Assembly (NCBI GenBank): GCA_003151555.1
Contig: PLXU01000164.1
Location: 1 to 14,384, forward strand
DNA from: Acidimicrobiaceae bacterium
GTDB lineage: Bacteria; Actinomycetota; Acidimicrobiia; Acidimicrobiales; RAAP-2
Reading direction: 5' to 3'
DNA length: 14,384 nt
Position 1 is the stretch's first letter. Every line of letters begins with the position of its first letter. The notes under the pieces are model-generated. The model had not been told where the DNA came from. It saw only the letters and a list, made by a program, of their open reading frames with translations, and made no database searches. Of the stretch, positions 1-7,670 are shown one piece after another. A program made the position numbers and the translations under genes.

Positions 1-146
1 ACGGCAACACCTCGAGCGCCTCGATTCCCCTGGCCTTCGACGACGCGCGTAAGAACGGTCGCATCAAGGCCGGCGAGTACGCCCTCATGACCGGCTTCGG
101 CGCGGGCATGACCTGGGCCTCGTCCGTCGTGCGGTGGTCGAGATGA
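1..146 (+). CDS. fabH: 3-oxoacyl-ACP synthase III (KASIII), C-terminal fragment
   Basis: The 5' end lies outside the window. Reading from base 3, the frame gives GNTSSASIPLAFDDA and ends GFGAGMTWASSVVRW-SR, stop TGA 144-146. This is the C-terminus of the thiolase-fold condensing enzyme that starts type II fatty acid synthesis from acyl-CoA and malonyl-ACP in the cytosol. The Asn of GNTSSAS corresponds to the catalytic Asn of the Cys-His-Asn triad (family knowledge), and GFGAGxTWxS is the usual closing motif. The Cys and His parts are not visible. Its stop overlaps the next gene's ATG (ATGA, 143-146), suggesting translational coupling. A related FabH-like synthase of a secondary pathway cannot be excluded from about 47 residues. 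Confidence 0.85.
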   Translation, partial: GNTSSASIPLAFDDARKNGRIKAGEYALMTGFGAGMTWASSVVRWSR

Positions 147-982
147 AGGGCCCAACGCTCATCATCCTGGCCGCCGGCCGGGCCCGGCGTTACGGCGGAG
201 TGAAGCAGCTGGCACCCATTGGCATGCACGGCGAGGGGGTCATCGACCTCATTGCCTCCGACGCTTTCGCGGCCGGCTTCGACGACGTCGTGATCGTCAT
301 CAATCCCGACACCGGTCCCGAGATCATTGATCACGTGGCGAGGTTCTGGCCCCGCGAACACCAAGTCTCGTTCGCGATCCAGCAGCACCTGCGCGGGACC
401 GTCGACGCCGTGCTGTGCGCCATGCCCTATCTCAGCGACAAGATTCCCTTCGGCGTCTCCAACGCCGACGACCTCTACGGCCGCGACGCCATGATGCAAC
501 TGGGTTCGCACTTGGGCTCGAGCGCCAACAACTGCCTCATCGGTTTCCAGCTCGACCGGGCCCTGGTGGGCGACCTGCCCGTGTCGCGCGGCACCTGCAA
601 CGTGGTCAACGGCCACCTCACCGAAATCGTGGAGCGGCGCAACGTGCAGGCCACGCTCAACGGCTTTATCGCCGAGGACGGCTTGGAGCCGGCGAGGCTC
701 AATGCCGAGTCGACCGTCTCGATGAACCTCTGGGGATTCCAGGCGGGCATCTGGCCCCTGATGAAGCGTGCCGTCGCCCTGCACGACTTCGCCGAGAGCC
801 CCGAGGTCCTGCTGCCGGTGTTTGTCGGCGATATCTTGGGCCACACCCCCATGCGCTTTGACGTGCTGCGCACGAGCTCGCGTTGCATCGGCGTGACCCA
901 CGCCGAGGACCTGCCGTTGGCCCAGATCCTGGTGGCCAAGGACATCCAGGCCGGTCTTCGCCCGGAGTTCGCCTTCTCCTAA
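143..982 (+). CDS. NTP-transferase family nucleotidyltransferase (GT-A fold)
   Basis: A protein of 279 residues that starts KGPTLIILAAGRARRYGG. LAAGxxxRxGGxKQL is the nucleotide-binding loop of sugar-1-phosphate and related nucleotidyltransferases, and SNADDLYG (near residue 107) supplies the usual metal-binding Asp. The family transfers a nucleotidyl group from an NTP to a phosphosugar or similar acceptor. The substrate cannot be read from sequence; there are no acyltransferase or left-handed helix repeats, so it is not a GlmU-type fusion. Start choice: ATG 143 overlaps the fabH stop as ATGA; a GTG at 134 in the same frame would add three residues and is less likely. The stop TAA (980-982) lies one base from the convergent dnaE2 stop. 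Confidence 0.75.
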   Translation: MKGPTLIILAAGRARRYGGVKQLAPIGMHGEGVIDLIASDAFAAGFDDVVIVINPDTGPEIIDHVARFWPREHQVSFAIQQHLRGTVDAVLCAMPYLSDKIPFGVSNADDLYGRDAMMQLGSHLGSSANNCLIGFQLDRALVGDLPVSRGTCNVVNGHLTEIVERRNVQATLNGFIAEDGLEPARLNAESTVSMNLWGFQAGIWPLMKRAVALHDFAESPEVLLPVFVGDILGHTPMRFDVLRTSSRCIGVTHAEDLPLAQILVAKDIQAGLRPEFAFS

Positions 983-983
983 T

Positions 984-3900
984 TCAGTGCCAGTCGCGCG
1001 AGGACGTGACCGCGCCCAGGCGCAGCGGCTCCACCGATTCAGCCGTCAGCGTGACGGAGCCCTGGCCGCGCTGCAGGGAACCTCGAATTATGAGCGCCGG
1101 CTCTCGGCGCGCCACTTCCTTCCAACGCAGCCAGGCCCCCTTGGAGAAGATCACGTTCACGTGACCGGTCTCGTCTTCGAGGTTGACGAAGACCGCGCCC
1201 TTGGCCGTTTCGGGCTGCTGGCGATGCGTCACCACCCCCGCGACCGCGACCCGCGCGCTCTCGACGCTGGCCAGGGCGTCGGCCCGGGTGACGCCGCGAG
1301 CGTTGAGTTCATTGCGCACCAGGGCCATGGCGGTGGCGTCGGGCGTGAGACCCATCGCCCATAGATCATCGGCGACCCGTTCGATCTCGCTCACCTCGGG
1401 CAGCTGGGGGGCGCGCTGTCCAGTCACCACCCCGGCCAGTCGGTCGCTGGTGCCCTGGGCCGCAGCCCCGGCCGACCACACCAGGGCCCGACGGCTGGCG
1501 CCGAAGCAGTCGAGGGCCCCCGCGACGGCGAGCGCCTCTAAGTGCTGTTGCTGACAACCGGCCCGGCGCACCAGGTCTTCGGAGTCGGCCCACGGCGCGC
1601 CCTCGACGATGCGCTGGGCCAACTCACTACTGACGGAGCGCACTGAGTCCAGACCCAAGCGGACCTCGGGCGCGTCGCGCTCGCCCTCCAGACGAGCGCC
1701 CACTGCGGAGAGCCCCACGTGGGGGCGCAGCACCCGTACCCCGTGGCGCTGGGCGTCGGCGACCAGGCTCTGGGGCGACCAGAAGCCGAGGGGCTGGGCG
1801 TTGAGCAGCGAGACCAGGAAAGCCGCGGGGTAGTGCAGCTTGATCCACGCCGAGCAGTAGACCAGGTGGGCGAAAGAGACCGAGTGCGACTCGGGAAAGC
1901 CAAAATTGGCGAAGGCCGCCAGCGCGTCGAAGAGCTGATCGGCCGGGGCCCCGGTGATGCCGTTACGCGCCATGCCGTCGTAGAAGCGGTCGCGCAGCTT
2001 GAGCATGCGCAGGTCCGAACGCTTGGCCGACATGGCCTGGCGTAGTTCGTCGGCCTGCGCGGCGCTGAAACCCGCCACGGCCACCGCCATCTCCATCAAC
2101 TGCTCCTGAAAGAGCGGCACCCCGAGGGTGCGCGCGAGGATCGGCTCTAGGCGCGGGTGCAGGTAGGTGACGGGCTCGTCGCCGCGCCGGCGACGGATAT
2201 AGGGGTTGACGGCGTTGCCCTGAATGGGCCCGGGGCGGATGATCGCCACCTCAATGACCAGGTCGTAGAAGCAGCGGGGCTGGATGCGCGGCAGCGTCGC
2301 CATCTGCGCGCGCGACTCGACCTGGAAGACGCCCACGGTGTCGGCTTCGCAGAGCAAGTCGTACACGGCGTCTTCCTGGGCCAGCGACCCCAGGTCGATG
2401 GCCGTGGCGTGAAAATCCTTGACCTCATTGACGGCGCGGTGCAGGGCGTCGAGCATGCCCAGGCCCAGGAGGTCGAACTTCACCAGGCCAATCGCCGCGC
2501 AGTCGTCCTTGTCCCACTGCAGCACGGTGCGCCCGGGCATGCGCCCCCACTCGATGGGACAGACCTCCAGCACCGGGCGGTCGCAGATCACCATGCCCGC
2601 CGAGTGGATGCCCAGGTGACGGGGCCGGTTGAGCAGGCCGGTGGCCATGTCGGCGATCATTTGGGGCGTCTCGGGCGCCATCGGCGTCGCGGCGTGACGA
2701 TCGACCCCGTCGCGCAGCGTGTCCGCCTCCGCCTCGCTCAGTCCGAAGGCCCGCGCGACGTCACGGATCGCGGACCGGGGCCGGTAGGTGATGACGGCCG
2801 CCACCTGGGCGGCGTGACGGCGCCCGTAACGCTCGTAGACGTACTGGATCACCTCTTCACGCCGCCCGGACTCGATGTCGACGTCGATATCGGGCGGCCC
2901 GTCACGCGCCGGGGAGAGAAAGCGCTCGAAGAAGAGGTTGAGCGCCACGGCGTCGGCGTTGGTGATGCCCAGCGAGAAGCAGACCGCCGAGTTGGCGGCC
3001 GAACCGCGGCCCTGGCAGTAGATGTCGTTGCGCCGGCAGAACTCGGTGATGTCCCAGACCGTCAAGAAGTAGCCGGCGAAACCCAGGGTGCCGATGACGC
3101 CCAGCTCGTGGTCGATCTGGCGCCAGGCGCCGGGAACCCGTTCGCGCTCGCGCGGCCCGTAGCGTTCACTCGCGCCCTTCGCCACCAGTTCTTCTAGGTA
3201 CGCCTGTTCGTCCATGCCCGGCGGCGTCGAAAAGGCCGGCAGGTTGGGCGCCACCAGACGCAGGTCGAAGGCCAGTTCGCCGGCCAGTTCGCCGGCGCGG
3301 TCCACCACGCCCGGCCAGCGCGCAAAACGGCGCCGCTGCTCGGCGTCACTGCGCAGGTGCGCCAGCGGCGAGGAGTTCAGCCAGCCCTGCATCTCCTCGA
3401 GGCTCTGGCGCGAGCGTATGGCGGCCAGGACGTTGGCGCGCGCGAAGGCGTCGGGCGTGGCGTAGTGCACGTTGCCCGTCGCCACCGGGGCCACGTCGTA
3501 GCCAACGGCCAGTTGGGACAGCACGTCATTGCGCGCCACGTCGTCGGGCGTGCCGTGGTCCCACAGTTCCACCGCGAGGTTCTCGCGTGCGAAGGCCTCA
3601 ATCAGTCGCGCCAGGGCCCGCGCGGCCGCCCTCGGACCCTCGTCCACCAGGGCCCTCGTCAGGGGGCCCTTGCGACATCCCGTCAGCACCAGCCACTCCT
3701 TGGCGTGAGCCACCACCTCCTCGAGGCTCAGTCGCGGGGCGCCTTTTTCGCCCCGGGCCAGGTGGGCCTCGCCCAGCATGGTGGCTAGGTGGCGATAGCC
3801 CTCGGGCGAACGCGCGAGCACCACCAGGTGCTCGCCCGACGGGTCGCGGACCCCGACGCGATCGTCCTTCGCGTCGAGGGTTATCTCGGCGCCAAAGATT

Positions 3901-4085
3901 GTGGCCAGGCCCACCGACCTCGCCGCCTCGGCAAAACGGACCACCCCGTAGAGACCGTGGTGATCGGTGAGGGCGAGCCCGGAGAGATGGAGCCGGGTCG
4001 CTTCGACCACCAACTCCTCGGGGTCGCTGGCCCCATCAAGGAAGCTAAAACCGGAGTGGGCGTGCAGTTCGGCGTAGATGGGCAT
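984..4085 (-). CDS. dnaE2: Error-prone DNA polymerase DnaE2 (C-family, SOS mutagenesis)
   Basis: A protein of 1033 residues, normal for DnaE2. The N-terminal PHP domain opens with YAELHAHSGFSFLDGAS (H8, H10) and has TDHHGLYG (about 40-47). The polymerase core contains GRGSAANS, the metal-binding PDIDVD (D399, D401, D403) and a third acidic site in KFDLLGL (D538). GFPESHSVSFAHL (about 728-740) followed by LLNAQPLGFW is the DnaE2 signature separating it from replicative DnaE1. A C-terminal OB-fold lies at about 945-1030. The family carries out damage-induced mutagenic translesion synthesis with ImuA and ImuB. Start ATG 4085 overlaps the imuB stop by one base and begins exactly at the PHP domain; the frame is open further upstream to 4400 but that part lies inside imuB. 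Last gene of the imuA-imuB-dnaE2 operon. Confidence 0.95.
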   Translation of the reverse strand: MPIYAELHAHSGFSFLDGASDPEELVVEATRLHLSGLALTDHHGLYGVVRFAEAARSVGLATIFGAEITLDAKDDRVGVRDPSGEHLVVLARSPEGYRHLATMLGEAHLARGEKGAPRLSLEEVVAHAKEWLVLTGCRKGPLTRALVDEGPRAAARALARLIEAFARENLAVELWDHGTPDDVARNDVLSQLAVGYDVAPVATGNVHYATPDAFARANVLAAIRSRQSLEEMQGWLNSSPLAHLRSDAEQRRRFARWPGVVDRAGELAGELAFDLRLVAPNLPAFSTPPGMDEQAYLEELVAKGASERYGPRERERVPGAWRQIDHELGVIGTLGFAGYFLTVWDITEFCRRNDIYCQGRGSAANSAVCFSLGITNADAVALNLFFERFLSPARDGPPDIDVDIESGRREEVIQYVYERYGRRHAAQVAAVITYRPRSAIRDVARAFGLSEAEADTLRDGVDRHAATPMAPETPQMIADMATGLLNRPRHLGIHSAGMVICDRPVLEVCPIEWGRMPGRTVLQWDKDDCAAIGLVKFDLLGLGMLDALHRAVNEVKDFHATAIDLGSLAQEDAVYDLLCEADTVGVFQVESRAQMATLPRIQPRCFYDLVIEVAIIRPGPIQGNAVNPYIRRRRGDEPVTYLHPRLEPILARTLGVPLFQEQLMEMAVAVAGFSAAQADELRQAMSAKRSDLRMLKLRDRFYDGMARNGITGAPADQLFDALAAFANFGFPESHSVSFAHLVYCSAWIKLHYPAAFLVSLLNAQPLGFWSPQSLVADAQRHGVRVLRPHVGLSAVGARLEGERDAPEVRLGLDSVRSVSSELAQRIVEGAPWADSEDLVRRAGCQQQHLEALAVAGALDCFGASRRALVWSAGAAAQGTSDRLAGVVTGQRAPQLPEVSEIERVADDLWAMGLTPDATAMALVRNELNARGVTRADALASVESARVAVAGVVTHRQQPETAKGAVFVNLEDETGHVNVIFSKGAWLRWKEVARREPALIIRGSLQRGQGSVTLTAESVEPLRLGAVTSSRDWH

Positions 4086-5161
4086 CAGTCGTAGATCCCC
4101 ACCAGCCACCACCGACTCGATTCGGCGACCAACAGCACCGCCTCGCCGGTGGCGAGCACCAGTTGCAGGTGCGCGCGACGCCGACCGGGCCCCCACCAGC
4201 GTTCCACCGACGGCCACGGCCCGGCGTGCCACACCACGTCGCGCCGGACCTGGTTCTTGAACACCAGCGTGCGCGGCGCGGTGCGAAAGAGTCCGCGCGA
4301 ACCCATGCGCACGGACTCGTCGTCGGCGTCGCGCAGTTGCACGCTCACCCGCTCGTGCAGCGTCGTGACCGGCGAGGGGGCCCGCAGCTGGCCCGGCCAC
4401 GGTGCGTCGTCGCGGGCCTCGCGTACCGGCGAGCCCCAGGGCACCAGCGTGGCGCGGTCCTCGGGAACCCGACCCCCGCGCAGCGACGCCACCACGATGG
4501 CCTCGGCGCCCAGGCGACCGACCACGCGATGCGCGGCCGCGTGGGCGCGCACGTCGCCACTGCGCTGGCCGAAAAAACCCAGCTGCTCGTCGTGCGGTTG
4601 GCTCTCGCCGCGAAGCAGACCGAGGCGCCGGGCCAGTTTCTGGTCGCGCTGGGTCGCGAGTTCGCTCAACTCGCCGCGAGCCACGCGGTGCAACACCAGG
4701 GCGTGCTTATTGAAACGCTCCGCCACGCGCGCGCTCGACAAATCGGCGAAGGAGCCCACCGTGTGCAGGCCGAGGCGCCGGCAGGTCGTCACGAGGTCCT
4801 CTCGCCCCAGGGCCCCGAGCGGCTGGGCCCGGCGAAAAGAGACCGTCGCCCCGGGGGGCACCACCAGACACTGGCGCGCGGCGATCTCGGCGCAGAAGAG
4901 GCCATCGGCGATGCCGAGCGACACCTCGTGACCTACGACGTCGTGCACCGTCGCGGTGACGGTCTCGAGCACGGCCGTTTCGCCGCCGTAGAACCGGCTG
5001 GGGCCGCGGATGGGCAGGACGTACAGACCCAGGCGCACCGGTTCTGCGAAGGGACAGAGCACGCTGAGCGCGTCGAGCAGACAGAGATAGTCACGCAGCG
5101 TCGAACCGTCGGGCGCCTCTTCGCACAGTGCCCCTATATAAATAGCCAGGAGGCGCTCCAC
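4085..5161 (-). CDS. imuB: ImuB, catalytically dead Y-family polymerase homologue (short form)
   Basis: A protein of 358 residues. In known systems ImuB recruits DnaE2 to the sliding clamp. Visible: a Y-family palm remnant PVRLGLYVLPIRGPSRFYGGE (about 41-61), a helix-hairpin-helix-like stretch GLHTVGSFADLS (131-142), a clamp-binding-like motif QLGFF (193-197), and the typical C-terminus RWWLVGIYD. The first strand LLAIYI lacks the catalytic Asp, and the usual DE pair of Y-family polymerases is absent, as expected for ImuB. The N-terminal part is much shorter than usual: about 60-80 residues normally found between the first strand and the GPSRFYGG region are missing. The GTG start shares a G with the imuA stop (TAGTG); no other start exists upstream before an in-frame stop near 5270. 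Confidence 0.9.
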   Translation of the reverse strand: MERLLAIYIGALCEEAPDGSTLRDYLCLLDALSVLCPFAEPVRLGLYVLPIRGPSRFYGGETAVLETVTATVHDVVGHEVSLGIADGLFCAEIAARQCLVVPPGATVSFRRAQPLGALGREDLVTTCRRLGLHTVGSFADLSSARVAERFNKHALVLHRVARGELSELATQRDQKLARRLGLLRGESQPHDEQLGFFGQRSGDVRAHAAAHRVVGRLGAEAIVVASLRGGRVPEDRATLVPWGSPVREARDDAPWPGQLRAPSPVTTLHERVSVQLRDADDESVRMGSRGLFRTAPRTLVFKNQVRRDVVWHAGPWPSVERWWGPGRRRAHLQLVLATGEAVLLVAESSRWWLVGIYD

Positions 5162-5820
5162 TACCCCGGCCCCGCCCGTCCTTTTCGGTTCGGCAACACC
5201 ACCAGGTGTTCTGCGCCGCGCGCCGCTTCGCCGCGCCCACCCACGTGCACCGTCAGGTAGCGCGCGTCAAGGCGGGAAGAGGTGGCCCACTGCGCCTGGG
5301 TAATGGTGAACGACAGGTCGGCTGGCAGCGGCCACGGGGCGCCCGGTTCAACCAGACCGATCAGGACGGTGCCGCGCTCGCGGACCCGGTCCATCAGCCG
5401 GCGCGCAGCCACGCGGCCCGCGCGCGTGGGCGGGCGAACCACGAGCAGGTCCACCCCGTCGAGCAGGTCGGCCGCGCACTCGGCCCACGCGGCGCCGGGA
5501 CGGGGCACGAAGAGAACCTGGCGCAGGTCAATGCCCAACTCGGCAATCGCCACCACGCCGGGATCGTCAACCCCCACCACGCCGGCCCAGTGTCCCTTGT
5601 CGCTCGCCCCGCTGAGCAGGCTGAGGGCCAAACTGAGCCCGCCCGATCCCGGGGGGGCCATCACAACCACCGTGGAACCCCGGCGCAGTCCACCCCCCGG
5701 CACCATTGCATTCCAGGGCTCGTCCAGGGGCAGCATCCGGCTCTTCGCGAGCGCGACGGGGCGCAGCGTCGCCACCAGATCAGTGGGCAGCGTAGGGCGT
5801 TCAGACGAAAAAGCGAACAT
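5161..5820 (-). CDS. imuA: ImuA-type RecA-like SOS mutagenesis protein
   Basis: A protein of 219 residues, first gene of the mutasome operon. The fold is RecA/SulA-like: VPGGGLRRGSTVVVMAPPG (about 40-58) is the L-x-G-GLxRGs...G-P-x-G pattern of the family. The Walker A position reads APPGSGGLS with no Lys, so ATP binding is doubtful, as in actinobacterial ImuA'. Family role: with ImuB it forms an accessory complex for DnaE2 in induced mutagenesis. No Shine-Dalgarno precedes the ATG; the predicted transcription start lies about three bases upstream, so the message is probably near-leaderless. A LexA box covers the start codon. The transposon right next to the gene begins 19 bp upstream of the ATG. 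Assignment rests on domain pattern plus the imuB-dnaE2 context. Confidence 0.85.
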   Translation of the reverse strand: MFAFSSERPTLPTDLVATLRPVALAKSRMLPLDEPWNAMVPGGGLRRGSTVVVMAPPGSGGLSLALSLLSGASDKGHWAGVVGVDDPGVVAIAELGIDLRQVLFVPRPGAAWAECAADLLDGVDLLVVRPPTRAGRVAARRLMDRVRERGTVLIGLVEPGAPWPLPADLSFTITQAQWATSSRLDARYLTVHVGGRGEAARGAEHLVVLPNRKGRAGPG

Positions 5821-5827
5821 ACGTTCG
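5814..5827. promoter_or_regulatory. LexA-binding site (SOS box)
   Basis: Perfect palindrome CGAAC-ATAC-GTTCG, matching the core of the actinobacterial/Gram-positive LexA operator (TCGAAC-N4-GTTCGA); the outer T/A pair is missing. It overlaps the imuA ATG (5818-5820) and the predicted transcription start, a position expected to block RNA polymerase until LexA cleavage. It explains damage induction of imuA-imuB-dnaE2 and, before the transposon inserted, probably of the SRAP gene on the other side. Confidence 0.88.
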
Positions 5828-5829
5828 TA

Positions 5830-5858
5830 AGAGTAGCCTGTGACGTGTAACTTGACAA
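5830..5858 (-). promoter_or_regulatory. Predicted imuA promoter with transposon-derived -35
   Basis: On the minus strand TTGTCA (5858-5853, inside the left terminal inverted repeat), a 17-bp spacer, then TACTCT (5835-5830, host DNA), with a predicted start near 5823, inside the LexA box. In the reconstructed empty site the -35 would have been TTGGCG (8786-8781) with an 18-bp spacer. The hybrid is a closer match to consensus. Inferred from sequence only. Confidence 0.5.
5831..5838. repeat. Target site duplication, left copy (GAGTAGCC)
   Basis: Identical to 8758-8765. In the rejoined site the sequence reads GAGTAGCCACTC, an imperfect palindrome, which may be why it was chosen. Confidence 0.92.
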
Positions 5859-5863
5859 ACCCA
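5839..5863 (+). repeat. Left terminal inverted repeat
   Basis: Starts TGTGACGTGTAAC and ends TTGACAAACCCA. It pairs with 8733-8757 at 23 of 25 positions; mismatches are position 1 and position 14. It contains the -35 hexamer of the transposase promoter on the plus strand and a TTGTCA hexamer facing imuA on the minus strand. Confidence 0.92.
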
Positions 5864-5887
5864 CTTCCCTGTGGGATAATTGATACA
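5852..5887 (+). promoter_or_regulatory. Transposase promoter, leaderless transcript
   Basis: TTGACA (5852-5857), a spacer of exactly 17 bp, GATAAT (5875-5880), then six bases to the ATG at 5887. With standard spacing, +1 is the A of the start codon, so the mRNA should be leaderless; no Shine-Dalgarno is present. The -35 is inside the terminal repeat. Confidence 0.82.
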
Positions 5888-6858
5888 TGACAAACCTCAC
5901 GATTCGCACCTTGGCCATGAGAATCACTAACGAAGGGGACGCTTACGCCTACCTAGAAAGCCTGCGTTGGCCAGAAAAGCCGGTCTGCCCTCATTGTGGG
6001 GTGATGAACGACCACTACTTCCTCACGCCTGCCAATGGCACGGACAGGGTGACTCGCACCGGCTCGATCTCGGAGCGTCGTGTATGGAAGTGCAAGGACT
6101 GCCGCAAGCAGTTCAGCGTCTTGACTGGCACAATCTTTCACGGCTCCAAGGTGCCTCTGCAAACCTGGCTGTTCGTGTTCTTTGAAATGTGCTCCAACAA
6201 GAACGGAATTGCCGCTAGGGAGATTGCTCGAAAGTACGGGGTAGCCCCTAAAACCGCCTGGTTTATGACTCAACGCATTCGTGAGGCAATGGCGAACGAT
6301 GGTTTGGGCAAGTTGTCAGGCAACATCGTGATGGACGAAACCTACTTAGGTGGAAAGCCGGAGAACTGGCACGCAAATGACCCGCGTAGGGCTAAAAAGG
6401 GCCACTCGACGAACAAGATGGCCGCTATTGCTTTGATTTCCGGCGACACTGGCGAGATTCGCACCAAGGTGGTAACCAACGTGACCGGAACCGTCGTGCA
6501 AGACATGCTGCGAATGAACGTCACAATGAGCGACTCGACCCTGCACACTGACTCGGCACCGCTGTACCGCACCGTGAGTAAAGAAATGGCGGCGCACCAT
6601 GTCGTCAATCACCATGCAGGTCAGTACGTGACGGAGTTTTCAGACGGCACTAACAAAGTCGAGAATTTCTTTTCACAGTTAAAGCGATCAATCGACGGTA
6701 CGCACCACTGTGTGAGCAAGATTCACTTGGAGCGGTATCTGTCGGAATTTGCATTTCGGCACTCGACGCACGATTTGACCGACACAGAGCGCATGACGCT
6801 GCTCATGAGTCAAACCCCTGGACGCAGGTTGTCATACAGACCGCTGACATTGGGATAG
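5887..6858 (+). CDS. IS1595-family (ISXO2-like) DDE transposase
   Basis: A protein of 323 residues, full length. An N-terminal zinc ribbon has CPHC (C34, C37) and CKDC (C69, C72) for DNA binding. A helical region MCSNKNGIAAREIARKYGV (about 101-119) looks like a helix-turn-helix. The catalytic ISXO2-like domain shows MDETYLGGK (D150), HTDSAPLY (D222) and GTNKVENFFSQLKR (N256, E259). It should cut and join the ends of the 5839-8757 element with 8-bp staggered cuts. No frameshift or internal stop is seen, so it is probably active. Codon use is more AT-tolerant than in the flanking genes, consistent with horizontal acquisition. Confidence 0.93.
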   Translation: MTNLTIRTLAMRITNEGDAYAYLESLRWPEKPVCPHCGVMNDHYFLTPANGTDRVTRTGSISERRVWKCKDCRKQFSVLTGTIFHGSKVPLQTWLFVFFEMCSNKNGIAAREIARKYGVAPKTAWFMTQRIREAMANDGLGKLSGNIVMDETYLGGKPENWHANDPRRAKKGHSTNKMAAIALISGDTGEIRTKVVTNVTGTVVQDMLRMNVTMSDSTLHTDSAPLYRTVSKEMAAHHVVNHHAGQYVTEFSDGTNKVENFFSQLKRSIDGTHHCVSKIHLERYLSEFAFRHSTHDLTDTERMTLLMSQTPGRRLSYRPLTLG

Positions 6859-7009
6859 TAGAAGTTTCCCTAACGAGACCCCTGTTGATCAGGGAGTTGT
6901 GCATGCGTTGTGATGTAGTAGTGCGTGCGTTGTGTGCTAGTTGTTGCTTATTAGGAGAACTCCTGGTACTTTGTATTACATCCCCCCAATTGCTTCGGTG
7001 ATTGGGTGC
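6859..7009 (+). other. Non-coding stretch inside the transposon: hairpins and GT-rich tract
   Basis: After the transposase stop there are three hairpin-like sequences: CCCTG-ttgat-CAGGG (6880-6894), AGGAG-aa-CTCCT (6953-6964), and CCCAATTGC-ttcg-GTGATTGGG (6985-7006, nine pairs with two G-T). Between them, 6895-6950 is strongly GT-rich and C-poor on the plus strand, with a diverged direct repeat GCATGCGTTGTG / GCGTGCGTTGTG. No ORF or known RNA family was recognised. Confidence 0.5.
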
Positions 7010-7044
7010 GAGGCTCATCCTTCGGGGTGGGCCTCTGCTTTTTT
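7010..7044 (+). terminator. Rho-independent terminator of the transposase unit
   Basis: Stem GAGGCTCATCC (7010-7020), loop TTCG, stem GGGTGGGCCTC (7025-7035), 11 pairs including wobbles, followed by TGCTTTTTT. It insulates the converging NYN gene, whose stop (7045-7043) lies in the T tract. Confidence 0.85.
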
Positions 7045-7669
7045 ACCACGATGGTGGCTTATGAAACGTGCCAGTTGCGTCGTGAAGGGTAGCGGGAAAT
7101 TGTGAGGACTTAATTGCGCCATCCCGAATTTGTTTAAAGAAACTCGCATCCGCGCTTAATCGTTGGCTCTTCTTACGTGATGGGTGAGGGTTCAACACTC
7201 CCACGGTCATGCCCAATTCGTATCGGGCAATCTTGACAGGCTCCGCCAAGTCAGAATCGTTTGAAATAATGACAGCGGTGTCGCAGCGACTTTTGAATCC
7301 GTCGTGGAGCAGCTGGGACGCAAGATTCACGTCTGATCCCTTCTCTTCCGTTTTAAATACCAAAACCTTCCTTGAGCCTTGTGCAGGGGGATTTACCAGC
7401 GGCATCCAAGTTTGGTGCGTTGTAAATTGACCAAAATGAATCTCAAGGTGGGGAATCGTCCTAAGAGCACGAAGATACATTTGCTGCCGCACAGGGGCGT
7501 TTTGATCGACAACCCCTGTCACCCTGGCGGTAAAATACCTGATCAGCTGGATATCATGCTTCGGCAGGAGCTTCTGACACAGGGCGTCCAGGTCCAACCA
7601 GCGGCACCCAGGCTTCTTAAGGCTCCCGTAATAGAGGTTGAACCCATCGACATAAACGGCTGTGGACAT
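7043..7669 (-). CDS. NYN-domain (PIN-like) putative ribonuclease, transposon cargo
   Basis: A protein of 208 residues from ATG 7669. NYN domains are PIN-fold, metal-dependent RNases (LabA/YacP/MCPIP relatives). Visible acidic motifs: VYVDGFNLYYG (D8, N11), EEKGSDVNLASQLLHDG (about 108-124, D113) and IISNDSDLAEPV (N137, D138, D140), which together form the usual acidic metal site; it appears catalytically intact. The C-terminal 35 residues (SRKKSQRL onward) lie outside the core and may bind nucleic acid. Start choice: a TTG at 7678 would overlap the -10 box, while ATG 7669 begins two bases after the predicted +1. Cargo position and divergent small acidic neighbour suggest a toxin-like or defence role, which is inference. 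Confidence 0.85.
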   Translation of the reverse strand: MSTAVYVDGFNLYYGSLKKPGCRWLDLDALCQKLLPKHDIQLIRYFTARVTGVVDQNAPVRQQMYLRALRTIPHLEIHFGQFTTHQTWMPLVNPPAQGSRKVLVFKTEEKGSDVNLASQLLHDGFKSRCDTAVIISNDSDLAEPVKIARYELGMTVGVLNPHPSRKKSQRLSADASFFKQIRDGAIKSSQFPATLHDATGTFHKPPSW

Positions 7670-7670
7670 T

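Noticed and set aside
2157..3197. Long plus-strand open frame (346 codons) opposite dnaE2
   Set aside because: It is a shadow of the high-GC dnaE2 gene: no family motif, repetitive His/Gly/Arg/Val composition, and the opposite strand has full DnaE2 catalytic motifs.
4086..4400. N-terminal extension of dnaE2 to 4400
   Set aside because: The extra 105 residues are Arg/Ala-rich low-complexity translated from inside imuB; the PHP domain starts exactly at ATG 4085, which overlaps the imuB stop.
4163..5260. Long plus-strand open frame (365 codons) opposite imuB
   Set aside because: Shadow of imuB; no recognisable domain, and the minus strand has clear ImuB features.
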